Positions 1 to 8,221 of a stretch of 52,395 nt of DNA are shown one piece after another. Where the stretch lies: contig PACL01000080.1 in NCBI GenBank assembly GCA_002700095.1, positions 46,095 through 98,489 on the forward strand, given 5' to 3'. The notes under the pieces were generated by a model that was not told where the DNA came from, did not search any database, and worked only from the letters and a program-made list of their open reading frames with translations. The stretch is from Fulvimarina sp. GTDB lineage: Bacteria > Pseudomonadota > Alphaproteobacteria > Rhizobiales > Rhizobiaceae. Made by a program: the position numbers and the translations under genes. Position 1 is the first letter of the stretch. Every line of letters starts with the position of its first letter.

Positions 1-683
1 TCGGTCGACAGCGCCCCGGTGACGAGGGCGGACTGGTAGAGCCGCTCGGCCGCAAACAGCCCCGCCAGCGCATTGGCGGTGGAAAACTGCGTGCCGTTGA
101 GGAGCGCCAGCCCCTCCTTGGGGCCGAGCACGACGGGTTCGAGCCCGGCCGCCCGCAGCGCTTCCTCCGCCGGCATGCGCACGTCGTCCGCGACGATCTC
201 GCCGACGCCGATCATCGCCGCCGTCATATGGGCGAGCGGCGCGAGATCGCCCGACGCCCCGACCGAACCCTGGCAGGGCACGACAGGCGTCAATCCCCTC
301 GCGAGCATGGCCTCCAGGAGCTGCACCGTCGTCAGCTGCACACCCGACGCCCCCTGCGCCAGCGACGCCAGCTTCAGCGCCATCATCAGACGGGCGACCG
401 GCACGGGCATCGGCTCCCCGACGCCGGCGGCATGGGAGAGCACGATGTTGCGTTGCAGCGTCTCGAGGTCCGCCTCGCCGATCCGGACGCTGGCGAGCTT
501 CCCGAAGCCGGTATTGATGCCGTAGACCGGCTCGCCCCGCGCCAGGATCCGGCGCACGGCGGCGGCGGACGCCTCCACCACCGGAAACGCCGCCGGGTCG
601 AGGGACGGCACGGCGCCGCGGTAGATCGCGCGCCATCCGGCCAGCGGGACGTTGCCCGGCTCGATCATCACCACATCGGTCAT
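1..683 (-). CDS. hutH: Histidine ammonia-lyase, N-terminal part (runs off window)
   Basis: Deaminates L-histidine to trans-urocanate, the first step of histidine catabolism, in the cytoplasm. The 227 visible residues include the VYGINTGFG segment (about residues 53-61) with the active-site tyrosine. They also include [12 protein letters not shown] (about 139-150), whose Ala-Ser-Gly at 143-145 cyclises into the MIO prosthetic group. The family is about 510 residues long, so more than half lies beyond the left edge. The start at 683 is fixed by an ATGA overlap with the stop of hutI, which implies translational coupling in a hutI-hutH operon. Family and pathway role are known; expression coupling is inferred. 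Confidence 0.96.
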   Translation of the reverse strand, partial: MTDVVMIEPGNVPLAGWRAIYRGAVPSLDPAAFPVVEASAAAVRRILARGEPVYGINTGFGKLASVRIGEADLETLQRNIVLSHAAGVGEPMPVPVARLMMALKLASLAQGASGVQLTTVQLLEAMLARGLTPVVPCQGSVGASGDLAPLAHMTAAMIGVGEIVADDVRMPAEEALRAAGLEPVVLGPKEGLALLNGTQFSTANALAGLFAAERLYQSALVTGALST

Positions 684-1918
684 CTGCCCCTCCAGACACG
701 GGCATGGAGCGGGTTGAAGCCCATGCGATAGACGAGTTCGGCCGGGCTCTCGATGTCCCAGATGGCGAGGTCGGCGGACTTGCCGGCTTCCAGCGTGCCC
801 GCCTCGGCTCCGAGCCCGAGGGCCTTCGCGGCGTTGCGGGTGACGCCGAGGAGGCACTCGTCGACGGTCATGCGGAACAGCGTCGCCGCCATGTTCATGG
901 TCAGGAGCAGCGAGGTCAGCGGCGAGGTGCCGGGATTGCAGTCGGTGGCGACGGCCATGGCCACGCCCTGCCGGCGGAACGTCTCGATCGGCGGGACCTT
1001 GGTCTCGCGGATGAAATAGAAGGCGCCCGGCAGCATCACCGCGACGGTGCCGGCCTTCGCCATGGCCGCGGCGCCGGCCTCGCTGGCATATTCCAGATGA
1101 TCGGCCGACAGCGCGCCGTAGCTGGCCGCGAGCGCCGCGCCGGAGAGGTCGGAAAGCTGGTCGGCATGCAGCTTCACCGGCAGCCCGGCGGCTTTTGCGG
1201 CATCGAAGACCCTTGCGATCTCCTCCGGCGAAAAGGCGATCCCCTCGCAGAACCCGTCGACCGCGTCGGCAAGACCTTCGGCGGCGATTGCCGGCAGCAT
1301 CTCGCCCGCCACCTTCGCGATGAAGCCGGCCTTGTTCCCGGCATGCTCCGGCGGCAGCGCATGGGCGCCGAGGAATGTCGTGCGAACCCTGACCGGACGC
1401 TTATCGGCCAGCCGCCGCGCGGCGCGCAGGCTCTTCGCTTCGTTCTCGGCATCGAGCCCGTAGCCGGACTTCACCTCGATCGTCGTGACGCCCTCGGCGA
1501 TCAGCGTGTCGAGCCGGGGCAGCGCCTCGGCGACGAGCCGGTCCTCGCTCGCCTCCCGCAGGGCGCGGACCGAGGAGATGATCCCGCCGCCGGCCCTCGC
1601 CACTTCCTCGTAGCTCGCGCCCGCCAGCCGCAGCTCGAATTCCCGGGCGCGGTTGCCGGCCCAGACGAGATGGGTGTGGCAGTCGATCAGGCCCGGCGTG
1701 ATCCAGCGGCCCTCGCAGTCGACGGTCTCGACGCCCCCGGCCGGATCGAGCAGGGCGCCGGGAAGCTCCGCCTCCGGTCCGGCGAAGGATATCCTGCCGG
1801 AACGGGCCAGCACCGCGCCGCTCTCGACGATCCCGAGCCCCGGCATGTCGGCCCGCATGGTGGCGAGCCGGGCATTGCGCCAGAGTTTCGGCGGCGGATT
1901 ATGATCGATGGAGGCCAT
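680..1918 (-). CDS. hutI: Imidazolonepropionase
   Basis: Hydrolyses 4-imidazolone-5-propionate to N-formimidoyl-L-glutamate, the third step of histidine degradation. The 412-residue product matches the usual length. It has the amidohydrolase metal motif [10 protein letters not shown] with His81 and His83, then [26 protein letters not shown] and [10 protein letters not shown], all typical of HutI. I chose ATG 1918 because AAGGG lies about eight bases upstream. Two further in-frame ATGs at 1951 and 1954 would add 11-12 residues but overlap the operator-like palindrome. The stop overlaps the hutH start by four bases. hutF is transcribed divergently, so the three genes probably share one control region. 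Confidence 0.96.
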   Translation of the reverse strand: MASIDHNPPPKLWRNARLATMRADMPGLGIVESGAVLARSGRISFAGPEAELPGALLDPAGGVETVDCEGRWITPGLIDCHTHLVWAGNRAREFELRLAGASYEEVARAGGGIISSVRALREASEDRLVAEALPRLDTLIAEGVTTIEVKSGYGLDAENEAKSLRAARRLADKRPVRVRTTFLGAHALPPEHAGNKAGFIAKVAGEMLPAIAAEGLADAVDGFCEGIAFSPEEIARVFDAAKAAGLPVKLHADQLSDLSGAALAASYGALSADHLEYASEAGAAAMAKAGTVAVMLPGAFYFIRETKVPPIETFRRQGVAMAVATDCNPGTSPLTSLLLTMNMAATLFRMTVDECLLGVTRNAAKALGLGAEAGTLEAGKSADLAIWDIESPAELVYRMGFNPLHARVWRGR

Positions 1919-1952
1919 GGCGCACCCTTGGTCGAGAGGCTCGCTTTTCATC

Positions 1953-1964
1953 ATGTATAGACAT
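1953..1964. promoter_or_regulatory. Candidate HutC operator between hutI and hutF
   Basis: A 12-base quasi-palindrome, ATGTATAGACAT, has half-sites that match at five of six positions. It sits in the 90-base gap between divergent hutI and hutF. HutC, the GntR-family repressor of hut genes in other proteobacteria, binds TGTATATACA-like sites, and this differs by one central base. Repression relieved by urocanate is inferred from the family. No hutC gene lies in the window. Confidence 0.5.
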
Positions 1965-2008
1965 AATATCCGGCCTCGCAAGCCGGAGATGCAGACGAGG
2001 AGGCCGAA

Positions 2009-3367
2009 ATGCCGACGATCCATGCCGAGACCGCCCTCACCCCCGACGGCTGGAGGACGAACGTCCGGCTGGAGATCGAGGGTGCTCGCATCGCCACCGT
2101 CACGCAAGGCGCGCCGCTGCCCGGTGACGAGCGCGCGGCCATCCTCGTCCCGGCCATGGCGAACCTTCACAGCCACGCCTTCCAGCGGGCGATGGCCGGG
2201 CTGGCGGAGATGCGCGGCCCCGGCACCGACACCTTCTGGGTCTGGCGCGAGACGATGTACCGCTTCGCCCTCGCCATGACGCCGGACGAGGTCGCGGCGG
2301 TGGCCGCGCAGCTTTACTTAGAGATGCTGGAAGCCGGCTTCGGCTCGGTCGGCGAGTTCCACTATCTCCATCACGACCATGACGGCCGGCCCTATGGCGA
2401 CCTCGGCGCGATGGCCGGCGCGATTGCAGCCGCCGCCGGCGAGACCGGCATCGGCCTGACGCTGATCCCCGTCCTCTACGCCCATTCGACCTTCGGCGGC
2501 GCAGCCCCCCATCCAGGCCAGAGGCGCTTCATCTGTGACCGCGACACCTTCGCCCGCCTCGTCGAGGCATCGGAGGCCACGCTGGCGGATCTTCGCGGCA
2601 GCGTCCTCGGCGTCGCCGCCCACAGCCTGCGCGCCGTCACGCCCGATGAACTCGCCTTCGCCGCCAAGCTCCGGCCGAATGCGCCGATGCATATCCATGC
2701 AGCCGAGCAGGTGAAGGAGGTCGAGGACTGCCTCGCCTGGTCGGGCAGGCGCCCGGTCGAATGGCTCTTGGAAAATGCCGGGCCCGACCGGCGCTGGTGC
2801 CTCATCCATGCGACCCACATGACACCTGAGGAGACGAGGCTGCTTGCGCAAAGCGGCGCGGTCGCCGGTCTCTGCCCGATCACCGAGGCGAGCCTCGGCG
2901 ACGGCTTCTTTCCGGCGCCCGAGTTCCAGGCGGCCGGCGGGAGCTTCGGCATCGGCTCGGATTCGAACGTCCTGATCGGCATCGCCGACGAATTGCGCCA
3001 GCTCGAGACCGCCCAGCGCCTCCATCGACAGAGCCGCAACGTCCTCGCCGAACCCGGCGCCTCCACCGGTCAGGCACTCTTCACCGCCGCGCTCGCGGGC
3101 GGGTCGCAGGCGCTCGGCCGGCCAGCGCCCGGGATCGCCGCGGACGGACCGGCCGATCTCGTCTCCCTCGACGCCGATCATCCGGCGCTGATCGGCAAAT
3201 CCGGAAACGCCCTTCTCGACGCCTGGATCTTCGCCGCCTCGCGACAGGCCATCGACGGCGTCTGGGTCGCCGGCGAAAAGCGCGTCAGCGGCGGACGGCA
3301 CCATGCGCGAGAGACGGTCTTCCGGCGGTTTCGCACGGCGGTGGAAGGTCTCGCCGCACGGCTGTGA
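2009..3367 (+). CDS. hutF: Formimidoylglutamate deiminase
   Basis: Converts N-formimidoyl-L-glutamate to N-formyl-L-glutamate plus ammonia. This marks the five-step histidine route that ends with HutG rather than direct formimidoylglutamase. The 452 residues show an amidohydrolase fold with [13 protein letters not shown] (metal-binding His54 and His56), the [10 protein letters not shown] segment characteristic of HutF, HIHAAEQ, LIHATHM and a late GIGSDSN metal-site motif. A strong GAGGAGG Shine-Dalgarno lies just before ATG 2009. It faces away from hutI-hutH across a 90-base divergent region. No hutG is visible, so the last enzyme must be encoded elsewhere. Confidence 0.95.
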   Translation: MPTIHAETALTPDGWRTNVRLEIEGARIATVTQGAPLPGDERAAILVPAMANLHSHAFQRAMAGLAEMRGPGTDTFWVWRETMYRFALAMTPDEVAAVAAQLYLEMLEAGFGSVGEFHYLHHDHDGRPYGDLGAMAGAIAAAAGETGIGLTLIPVLYAHSTFGGAAPHPGQRRFICDRDTFARLVEASEATLADLRGSVLGVAAHSLRAVTPDELAFAAKLRPNAPMHIHAAEQVKEVEDCLAWSGRRPVEWLLENAGPDRRWCLIHATHMTPEETRLLAQSGAVAGLCPITEASLGDGFFPAPEFQAAGGSFGIGSDSNVLIGIADELRQLETAQRLHRQSRNVLAEPGASTGQALFTAALAGGSQALGRPAPGIAADGPADLVSLDADHPALIGKSGNALLDAWIFAASRQAIDGVWVAGEKRVSGGRHHARETVFRRFRTAVEGLAARL

Positions 3368-3568
3368 CGAGACCGTCGGCCGAGAGCACCGCTCCGCTCG
3401 CCAATTGACCGGCGACTTTAGCAGGGTGGTCAGTCCTCACGGACCGCAACGAGGCCGCCTGCGCTCGCTCATCTTGCTGGGGTCGTCCGCACGCACCGGC
3501 AGGATCGCGGCGCGGACGCTGCCTGCGTCGCCGCTTCGCAATCCCGGAACGAAGCTTTCCGCAGGCAT

Positions 3569-3597
3569 AAAAAAAGCCGCGCACGATGGCGCGGCTT
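3569..3597 (-). terminator. Rho-independent terminator of rpsD
   Basis: A perfect nine-base stem (AAGCCGCGC at 3574-3582 with GCGCGGCTT at 3589-3597) encloses a six-base loop. Read on the minus strand it is followed by a run of seven T. It lies 25 bases beyond the rpsD stop codon. The roughly 200 bases between it and hutF hold no gene that I can recognise. Confidence 0.9.
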
Positions 3598-3621
3598 CGA
3601 TTGTCGGTCTCGCTGGCTGGA

Positions 3622-4239
3622 TCAGCGCGAGTAGAACTCGACCACCAGGTTCGGTTCCATCTGGACGGCGTAGGGCACGTCGTGGAGGCCGGGAACCCGG
3701 GTGAAGGTCGCGACCATCTTGTGGTGGTCGGCGTCGATGTAGTCCGGCACGTCGCGCTCGGCGAGCTGGGTCGCCTCGATGACGGCGACGTTCTGCTTGG
3801 ACTTCTCGCGAACCTCGATCACGTCGCCCGGCTTGCAGACGTAGGACTGGATGTTGGTCCGCACGCCGTTGACGTTGACATGGCCGTGATTGACGAACTG
3901 GCGGGCGGCGAACACCGTCGCCACGAACTTGGCACGATAGACGATGGCGTCGAGCCGGCTCTCGAGCAGGCCGATCAGGTTCTCCGAGGTGTCGCCCTTG
4001 CGGCGGGCGGCCTCGTCGTAGATCTTGCGGAACTGCTTCTCGCGGATGTCGCCGTAGTAGCCCTTCAGCTTCTGCTTGGCGCGCAGCTGCACGCCGAAGT
4101 CGCTGACCTTGCCCTTGCGGCGCTGGCCGTGCTGGCCGGGGCCGTACTGGCGGCGGTTCACCGGGGACTTCGGGCGTCCCCAGATGTTCTCGCCCATGCG
4201 GCGATCGATCTTGTACTTCGCGGATGTGCGCTTGGTCAT
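3622..4239 (-). CDS. rpsD: 30S ribosomal protein S4
   Basis: Primary 16S rRNA-binding protein of the small subunit, needed for early assembly and decoding fidelity. The product is 205 residues, the usual bacterial length. It begins [18 protein letters not shown] as in other alphaproteobacteria and carries the S4 RNA-binding domain around residues 94-155 ([26 protein letters not shown]). ATG 4239 has AAAAGGAA about six bases upstream. A reading frame extends 44 codons further upstream, but those residues are not S4-like and lie in the leader. It is monocistronic here, with its own promoter, a structured leader and a terminator, outside any ribosomal protein operon. Confidence 0.98.
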   Translation of the reverse strand: MTKRTSAKYKIDRRMGENIWGRPKSPVNRRQYGPGQHGQRRKGKVSDFGVQLRAKQKLKGYYGDIREKQFRKIYDEAARRKGDTSENLIGLLESRLDAIVYRAKFVATVFAARQFVNHGHVNVNGVRTNIQSYVCKPGDVIEVREKSKQNVAVIEATQLAERDVPDYIDADHHKMVATFTRVPGLHDVPYAVQMEPNLVVEFYSR

Positions 4240-4377
4240 CGCATTTCCTTTTGGCAAAACAACATGGCCCGCGGTCGCCCACGGGCCGGTCCAGGAAACG
4301 CGCCCTCCTCTGCCCCTCGCTGGGGACTGACAGAGCAGCGTGGGCACAAACCGACACCGCTCACGGGACACGTTGAA

Positions 4378-4406
4378 AACCGGCCGAAGCAGGGCTTCAG
4401 CCGGTT
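4378..4406 (-). promoter_or_regulatory. Leader hairpin of rpsD
   Basis: An imperfect inverted repeat: outer arms AACCGGC and GCCGGTT, inner arms GAAGC and GCTTC, single-base mismatches between them and a three-base loop. Transcribed on the minus strand it would lie at the extreme 5' end of the rpsD messenger and be followed by TTTTC. It could be an attenuator or a mimic of the S4 binding site. The function is inference only. Confidence 0.4.
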
Positions 4407-4415
4407 GAGGGGGTT

Positions 4416-4443
4416 GTTAGACCCTCTGCGACCGGACTGTCAA
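4416..4443 (-). promoter_or_regulatory. Sigma-70-type promoter for rpsD
   Basis: On the minus strand a perfect TTGACA (4438-4443) is separated by 16 bases from TCTAAC (4416-4421), four of six matches to TATAAT. The predicted transcript begins near 4409, giving a leader of about 170 bases before the rpsD ATG. This accounts for part of the gene-free stretch 4240-4617. I see nothing else definite there. Confidence 0.6.
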
Positions 4444-4617
4444 CTCCGACCGGGGCGCAAAGGCGTGGGAAAGTCGCGGCGTTTCCAGGCGGCGCGGCGG
4501 GCTGATCCGCCCGTACCGTCCTTGCCGGCGGCCGGATCGGGAGCATGTCGCCCGAAAGGAAGAGTTGCCGCGACGCGGCGGCTCCCGACCAACGCGGCAC
4601 GCATGGAGAACAGCCTC

Positions 4618-4863
4618 ATGGCCCAGATCACCTATCACATCGTCAAGCACGAGGACGGCTTCGCCTACAAGCTTGGCGACGTCTTCTCGGAGACCTTCGC
4701 CACCCACGACCAGGCCATGCTCGCCGCGAAGGCGGCCGCCGAGCGCCAGCAGCGCCCGGGCGAATCGGCGGGCATCGTCTATGAAGACGCCGACGGCAAA
4801 TGGCACGAGGAGGTTTCGTCCGGCGCCGACCGGCCGCGGACGGCGGTACAGGACGACACCTGA
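4618..4863 (+). CDS. Small DUF2188-type protein
   Basis: An 81-residue cytoplasmic protein starting MAQITYHIVKHEDGFAYKLG. The pattern resembles DUF2188: a short beta hairpin, an alanine-rich helix beginning at THDQAM, and an acidic strand IVYEDADGKWHEE. The function is unknown. Proteins of this kind are common in rhizobia as stand-alone small genes. I chose ATG 4618 because GGAG lies seven to eight bases upstream; an in-frame ATG at 4603 would add five residues. It diverges from rpsD and converges on tRNA-Leu, with two overlapping hairpins just after its stop. The family call rests on memory of the motif. Confidence 0.7.
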   Translation: MAQITYHIVKHEDGFAYKLGDVFSETFATHDQAMLAAKAAAERQQRPGESAGIVYEDADGKWHEEVSSGADRPRTAVQDDT

Positions 4864-4885
4864 AAGTTGCCGCCAGGCGGGACGG

Positions 4886-4929
4886 CCGTCGGCGGCATGT
4901 CCGACGGGGCGATGCCCGTTGGACATGCC
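4886..4929. other. Two mutually exclusive hairpins after the DUF2188 gene
   Basis: Hairpin A pairs CCGTCGG (4886-4892) with CCGACGG (4901-4907). Hairpin B pairs GGCATGTCC (4894-4902) with GGACATGCC (4921-4929), with a partial inner stem of ACGGG type. They share bases 4901-4902 and the A loop, so only one can form at a time. Neither is followed by a T run. They start 22 bases after the stop at 4863, so a termination or RNA-stability role is possible but unproven. Confidence 0.5.
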
Positions 4930-4967
4930 CATCGGTTGTCGTGTCGGCTTGCGGGTGGCAAGTCGAG

Positions 4968-4990
4968 CGGATCGGCGCCAAGCCGATCCG
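4968..4990. other. Perfect hairpin between the DUF2188 gene and tRNA-Leu
   Basis: A nine-base perfect inverted repeat (CGGATCGGC and GCCGATCCG) with a five-base loop. No T run follows on either strand. It lies in the 293-base convergent gap 4864-5156, where I see no gene. It may help separate the two transcription units. Confidence 0.4.
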
Positions 4991-5156
4991 TGCAGGCGCC
5001 GCATCCGCAACCCGGGCAGGATACCGGACGCACGGGCCCAGGCGCGGCAGGATCACTCCTGGCGCGAGGCGCGCCATCTCAGGCCGGCAGGTCCAGAAGC
5101 CCAGCTCTGTAAGAAGCCCGGCCCCGCAAGACATCTGATTCTTTGAGAAGAAAGGC

Positions 5157-5241
5157 TGGTGCGGTCGAGAAGACTCGAACTTCCACGGGTTGCCCCACAG
5201 CGACCTCAACGCTGCGCGTCTACCAATTCCGCCACGACCGC
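5157..5241 (-). tRNA. tRNA-Leu(GAG)
   Basis: The minus strand folds into a class II tRNA. The acceptor arms GCGGTCG and CGACCGC pair perfectly, the D-arm contains GGCGGAATTGGTAGACGC, and the anticodon stem is CAGCG/CGCTG. The anticodon loop TTGAGGT gives anticodon GAG, which reads CUC and CUU leucine codons. A variable arm and the T-loop GTTCGAGTC follow, and the 3' CCA is encoded (5157-5159). Leu codons CTC and CTT are frequent in this window, as expected for a GC-rich genome. Confidence 0.96.
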
Positions 5242-5416
5242 ACGCCGTGTCACCGAGGCTGTTCGCCATCGGTGGCGGGCGTGTAACAAGACTTCTCGGG
5301 CGGCACAAGGCTTATCTTTTCAGCCGCTGCCGAAATCGCACCGCGAGCTGCTCAAGGGGCGGTTCGGTGGGGTTATTGCCGTTTCCGATCGCAGCGGGAA
5401 TGGCTATATCCCGGCG

Positions 5417-6157
5417 ATGAAGACCCACGATCCGATCCCGTCCGCGCCGCGCCTGTCGGCGGCCACCGACCGATTCTTCGCAAAAGCCGGTTCGCCGCCG
5501 GTCGAGTGGCTCGTGATGGACGGCCTGACATCCTATGAAGATGCGCTCGAGGCGATGGAGACGCGGGTCGCGGCGATCGCCGACGGTCGCGCCCGCGAAG
5601 CGGTGATGCTGGTCGAGCATCCGCCGCTCTATACCGCCGGAACCGGCGCCAGCGACGGCGACCTCCTCGACCGGCGATTCCCGGTGTTTTCCGCGGGCCG
5701 CGGCGGCCAGTACACCTATCACGGCCCCGGCCAGCGGGTCGCCTATGTGCTGCTCGACCTCAAACGCCGGCGCCAGGACGTGCGCGCCTTCGTCGCCGCG
5801 CTGGAAGCCTGGATCATCGCCACACTCGGAGATTTCCTGATCGTCGGCGAGCGCCGGGAGGACCGGGTCGGCGTCTGGGTGCGGCGGCCCGAACGCCCGC
5901 TTGCGCCGGGCGGCACCGTGGCGGAGGACAAGATCGCGGCGATCGGCATCCGGGTGCGCCGGTGGGTCACCTTCCACGGCATCTCGCTCAACGTAGATCC
6001 CGACCTCGACCATTTCTCCGGTATCGTCCCCTGCGGTATCCGGGGACACGGTGTCACCAGCCTCGCCGACCTCGGCACGCTGGTCTCGATGCCGGAGGTC
6101 GATTCGTTCCTGCGCCGTAATTTCGAGACGATCTTCGGGGCAACGCTCCAGGACTGA
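5417..6157 (+). CDS. lipB: Octanoyl-[acyl-carrier-protein]:protein N-octanoyltransferase
   Basis: Transfers octanoate from acyl carrier protein to lipoyl domains of pyruvate and 2-oxoglutarate dehydrogenases and the glycine cleavage H protein; LipA then inserts sulfur. The 246-residue product carries HPP (68-70), [12 protein letters not shown] (95-106), the catalytic lysine in EDKIAAIG (Lys172) and the acyl-accepting cysteine in GIVPCGI (Cys206). The reading frame stays open upstream through the tRNA gene, but the homologous part starts at ATG 5417. The preceding 175 bases hold the region in front of tRNA-Leu. The first 25 residues are poorly conserved, so the start could shift slightly. Confidence 0.95.
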   Translation: MKTHDPIPSAPRLSAATDRFFAKAGSPPVEWLVMDGLTSYEDALEAMETRVAAIADGRAREAVMLVEHPPLYTAGTGASDGDLLDRRFPVFSAGRGGQYTYHGPGQRVAYVLLDLKRRRQDVRAFVAALEAWIIATLGDFLIVGERREDRVGVWVRRPERPLAPGGTVAEDKIAAIGIRVRRWVTFHGISLNVDPDLDHFSGIVPCGIRGHGVTSLADLGTLVSMPEVDSFLRRNFETIFGATLQD

Positions 6158-6253
6158 GTGCTGGGCTCGGCGCAGAACCAGGCGAGCGGGCTCGGCGGCG
6201 ATAGGCGGGGCTGATCTGGACGCGTCCAGGCGGCCCCGTGACGGCGCCGGCCG

Positions 6254-6532
6254 TCACTCCGAGCTGCGGATCTCGAAGTCGCCGTCGTAGCTTTCCACCT
6301 CCGCCAGAACGGAGACGTCCTTCACGCTGCTGCAGGCCGGTCCCTGCCTCGCCGCCTCGAGCATCGCATCGACCGCCGCCTCGTCGCCGCTGAACACCGC
6401 CTCGACCGCTCCGGCCCGCGTGTTGCGCCCCCAGCCCGACAGGCCGAGCCGCCGGGCTTCCTCGTCGCACCAGGCTCGGTAGCCGACGCCCTGGACCCGT
6501 CCGGTGATCTCGACGTGAACGCTCTTGCTCAT
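6254..6532 (-). CDS. acyP: Acylphosphatase
   Basis: Hydrolyses acyl phosphates such as carbamoyl phosphate and 1,3-bisphosphoglycerate; a small cytoplasmic ferredoxin-like fold. The 92-residue length is typical. The active-site loop GRVQGVGYR has Arg19 as phosphate binder and Asn37 in GWGRNTRAG as the catalytic asparagine. The second motif usually reads GWVRN.PDG, so the Gly and the Thr-Arg-Ala that follow are mild departures. It sits alone between convergent lipB and a co-directional DMT permease 79 bases upstream. Its physiological role is poorly defined in bacteria. Confidence 0.92.
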   Translation of the reverse strand: MSKSVHVEITGRVQGVGYRAWCDEEARRLGLSGWGRNTRAGAVEAVFSGDEAAVDAMLEAARQGPACSSVKDVSVLAEVESYDGDFEIRSSE

Positions 6533-6611
6533 GATGCCCCTTGCCTTGTTCCATGGTTTCGCGACCGCATGGGGGATATTAGCGCCGGCGGGGTGGCGGG
6601 CGAATCCGCGA

Positions 6612-7571
6612 TCAATGCGGCGGCGGCACCCGGCCTGGCGCGGCCCTGGGCGCCGACTGTCGCTCCCGCCAGACCACGAAGAGGCCCGACCCGACGATGA
6701 TCGCCATGCCGATCCACTTGGCGAGATCGGGCAGATCGCCGAAGAACAGGTAGCCGAAGCCGATTGCCGTCAGCATCTCCACATAGCCGAGCGGCGCCAG
6801 CACCGAGGCCGGCGCCAGCCGGTAGGCGAGGATGAACAGGAGGTGTCCGACGGTCCCGACGAGGCCCGCCATGGCGAGCAGCCACCACGCCGTCGCCGAC
6901 TGCGGCCAGGCGAAGCTAAGTTCGTCGATGCCGCTGCCTTGGGCCATAACCAGCGCGGCGGCCAGCGCCAGCCCGCCGACGAGCCCGGCATAGACCATCA
7001 TCGCCAGCGGGCTGGTGCCCCGCGAAACTTTCCGGCTGAGAATCAGGTAGAGCGCCACGGCGAATGCCGCCGTCAGCGGCAGCAGCGCGGCGAGGCCGAA
7101 GACCGCATAGCTCGGCCGGATGATGATCATCGCTCCCAGAAAGCCGACGGCGACCGCAACGATCCGCCGCCAGCCGATCGTCTCCTTCAAAAACAGCGCC
7201 GAGAGCAGCGTGACGATGAGCGGCTCGACCAGGAACACGGCGGTCGCGTCGGCGAGCGGCATCAGGCGGAGCGCCCCGAAGAAGCTCAGGGTCCCGACGG
7301 CGAGGAGCAGTCCGCGCAGGACGTTGAGCCAGGGCCGGGTCGTCTTCAACCCCGTGATCCCGTCGCTCACGAGGACGATCGGCAATGTCAGCGCCGCCTG
7401 GATCAGGAGGCGCCCCATCCCCACCTCGCCCGGCGACATTTCGTGAGTCGTCACCAGCATCTTGCCGAACACGTCGAGAAGCGGAATGAAGGCGGCGGCG
7501 GCGATCATGATCGCCATGCCCTTCAGTGTCTCGGCGGGCGTATTGTCGTAGGATTGGGTCATGTCGGCCAT
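6612..7571 (-). CDS. EamA/DMT-family permease
   Basis: An inner-membrane transporter of the drug/metabolite superfamily with two EamA repeats. The 319 residues contain about ten hydrophobic segments, starting near residue 18 (GMAIMIAAAAFIPLLDVF). The proline-containing pair FLVEPLIVTLLSALFLKETI is typical of the first repeat's end, and the C-terminal LGYVEMLTAIGFGYLFFGD matches the second repeat. The substrate cannot be read from sequence; relatives export amino acids, nucleosides or other metabolites. ATG 7571 and ATG 7562 are both possible starts and neither has a good Shine-Dalgarno. It diverges from the UPF0178 gene across 76 bases. Confidence 0.85.
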   Translation of the reverse strand: MADMTQSYDNTPAETLKGMAIMIAAAAFIPLLDVFGKMLVTTHEMSPGEVGMGRLLIQAALTLPIVLVSDGITGLKTTRPWLNVLRGLLLAVGTLSFFGALRLMPLADATAVFLVEPLIVTLLSALFLKETIGWRRIVAVAVGFLGAMIIIRPSYAVFGLAALLPLTAAFAVALYLILSRKVSRGTSPLAMMVYAGLVGGLALAAALVMAQGSGIDELSFAWPQSATAWWLLAMAGLVGTVGHLLFILAYRLAPASVLAPLGYVEMLTAIGFGYLFFGDLPDLAKWIGMAIIVGSGLFVVWRERQSAPRAAPGRVPPPH

Positions 7572-7647
7572 GGGGCTTCATGGCACGCCGCGCCGGGCCC
7601 CGCCACCGGCGCGATTAACGCCGGCGAACGAACATCGAGAGAGAGCC

Positions 7648-8094
7648 ATGACCACCGTCTATGTCGACGCGGATGCCTGCCCGGTGAAGGACGAGGCGAT
7701 CGAGGTGGCGATGCGCCGGGGGGCCGATGCCGTGCTCGTCTCCAATGGCGGCATGCGTCCCTCGCGCTTTCCCGATGCGCGCATCGTCGTCGTGCCTGAA
7801 GGCGCGGACGCCGCCGACGACTGGATCGTCGACAATTGCGGCGAGGCCGACGTCGTCGTCACCGCCGACATCCCTCTCGCCGCCCGCGCGCTGGAAGCGG
7901 GCGCCGCGGTGCTCGGGCCGACCGGCCGCGAGTTCACGGCCGAAACCATCGGGACCGCCCTCTCCATGCGCGCCTTCAAGCAGCATTTGAGGGAAACCGG
8001 CGAATCGAAGGGCTACAATGCCAGCTTCACCGCGGCGGACCGCTCGCGCTTCCTGCAGGCCCTCGACCGCATGCTGACGCGGATCGCGCGCTGA
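7648..8094 (+). CDS. YaiI/YqxD-family (UPF0178) protein
   Basis: A 148-residue member of the UPF0178 family, a PIN-like fold of unknown substrate. The diagnostic start MTTVYVDADACPVKDE is present. So are VPEGADAADDWI, the segment DVVVTADIPLAARAL with conserved aspartates that could bind metal, and a C-terminal KGYNASFTAADRSRFLQALDRML helix pair. Start ATG 7648 follows a GAGAGAG Shine-Dalgarno; the frame is open further upstream but lacks homology. Nuclease-like activity has been proposed for the fold but is not established. It is alone on the plus strand, 127 bases before the cytochrome b gene. Confidence 0.88.
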   Translation: MTTVYVDADACPVKDEAIEVAMRRGADAVLVSNGGMRPSRFPDARIVVVPEGADAADDWIVDNCGEADVVVTADIPLAARALEAGAAVLGPTGREFTAETIGTALSMRAFKQHLRETGESKGYNASFTAADRSRFLQALDRMLTRIAR

Positions 8095-8221
8095 CGAACC
8101 GTTTGGGCAACTGATCACGATCTGGAGAGCCGGTTGAAACCTTCCGGCGCTCGCGGCGAATGAATGGTTGACGTCGCAGCTCCCGGATCGGGATGCGCGA
8201 GACCCCAAACGGAGGATTCCC

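Noticed and set aside
4643..5308. Minus-strand open frame overlapping tRNA-Leu and the DUF2188-type gene
   Set aside because: Part of its translation is the frame that tRNA-Leu sequences commonly give, and the rest is antisense to the small gene.
5159..5416. N-terminal extension of lipB through the tRNA gene
   Set aside because: It would translate a tRNA; lipB homology begins after ATG 5417.
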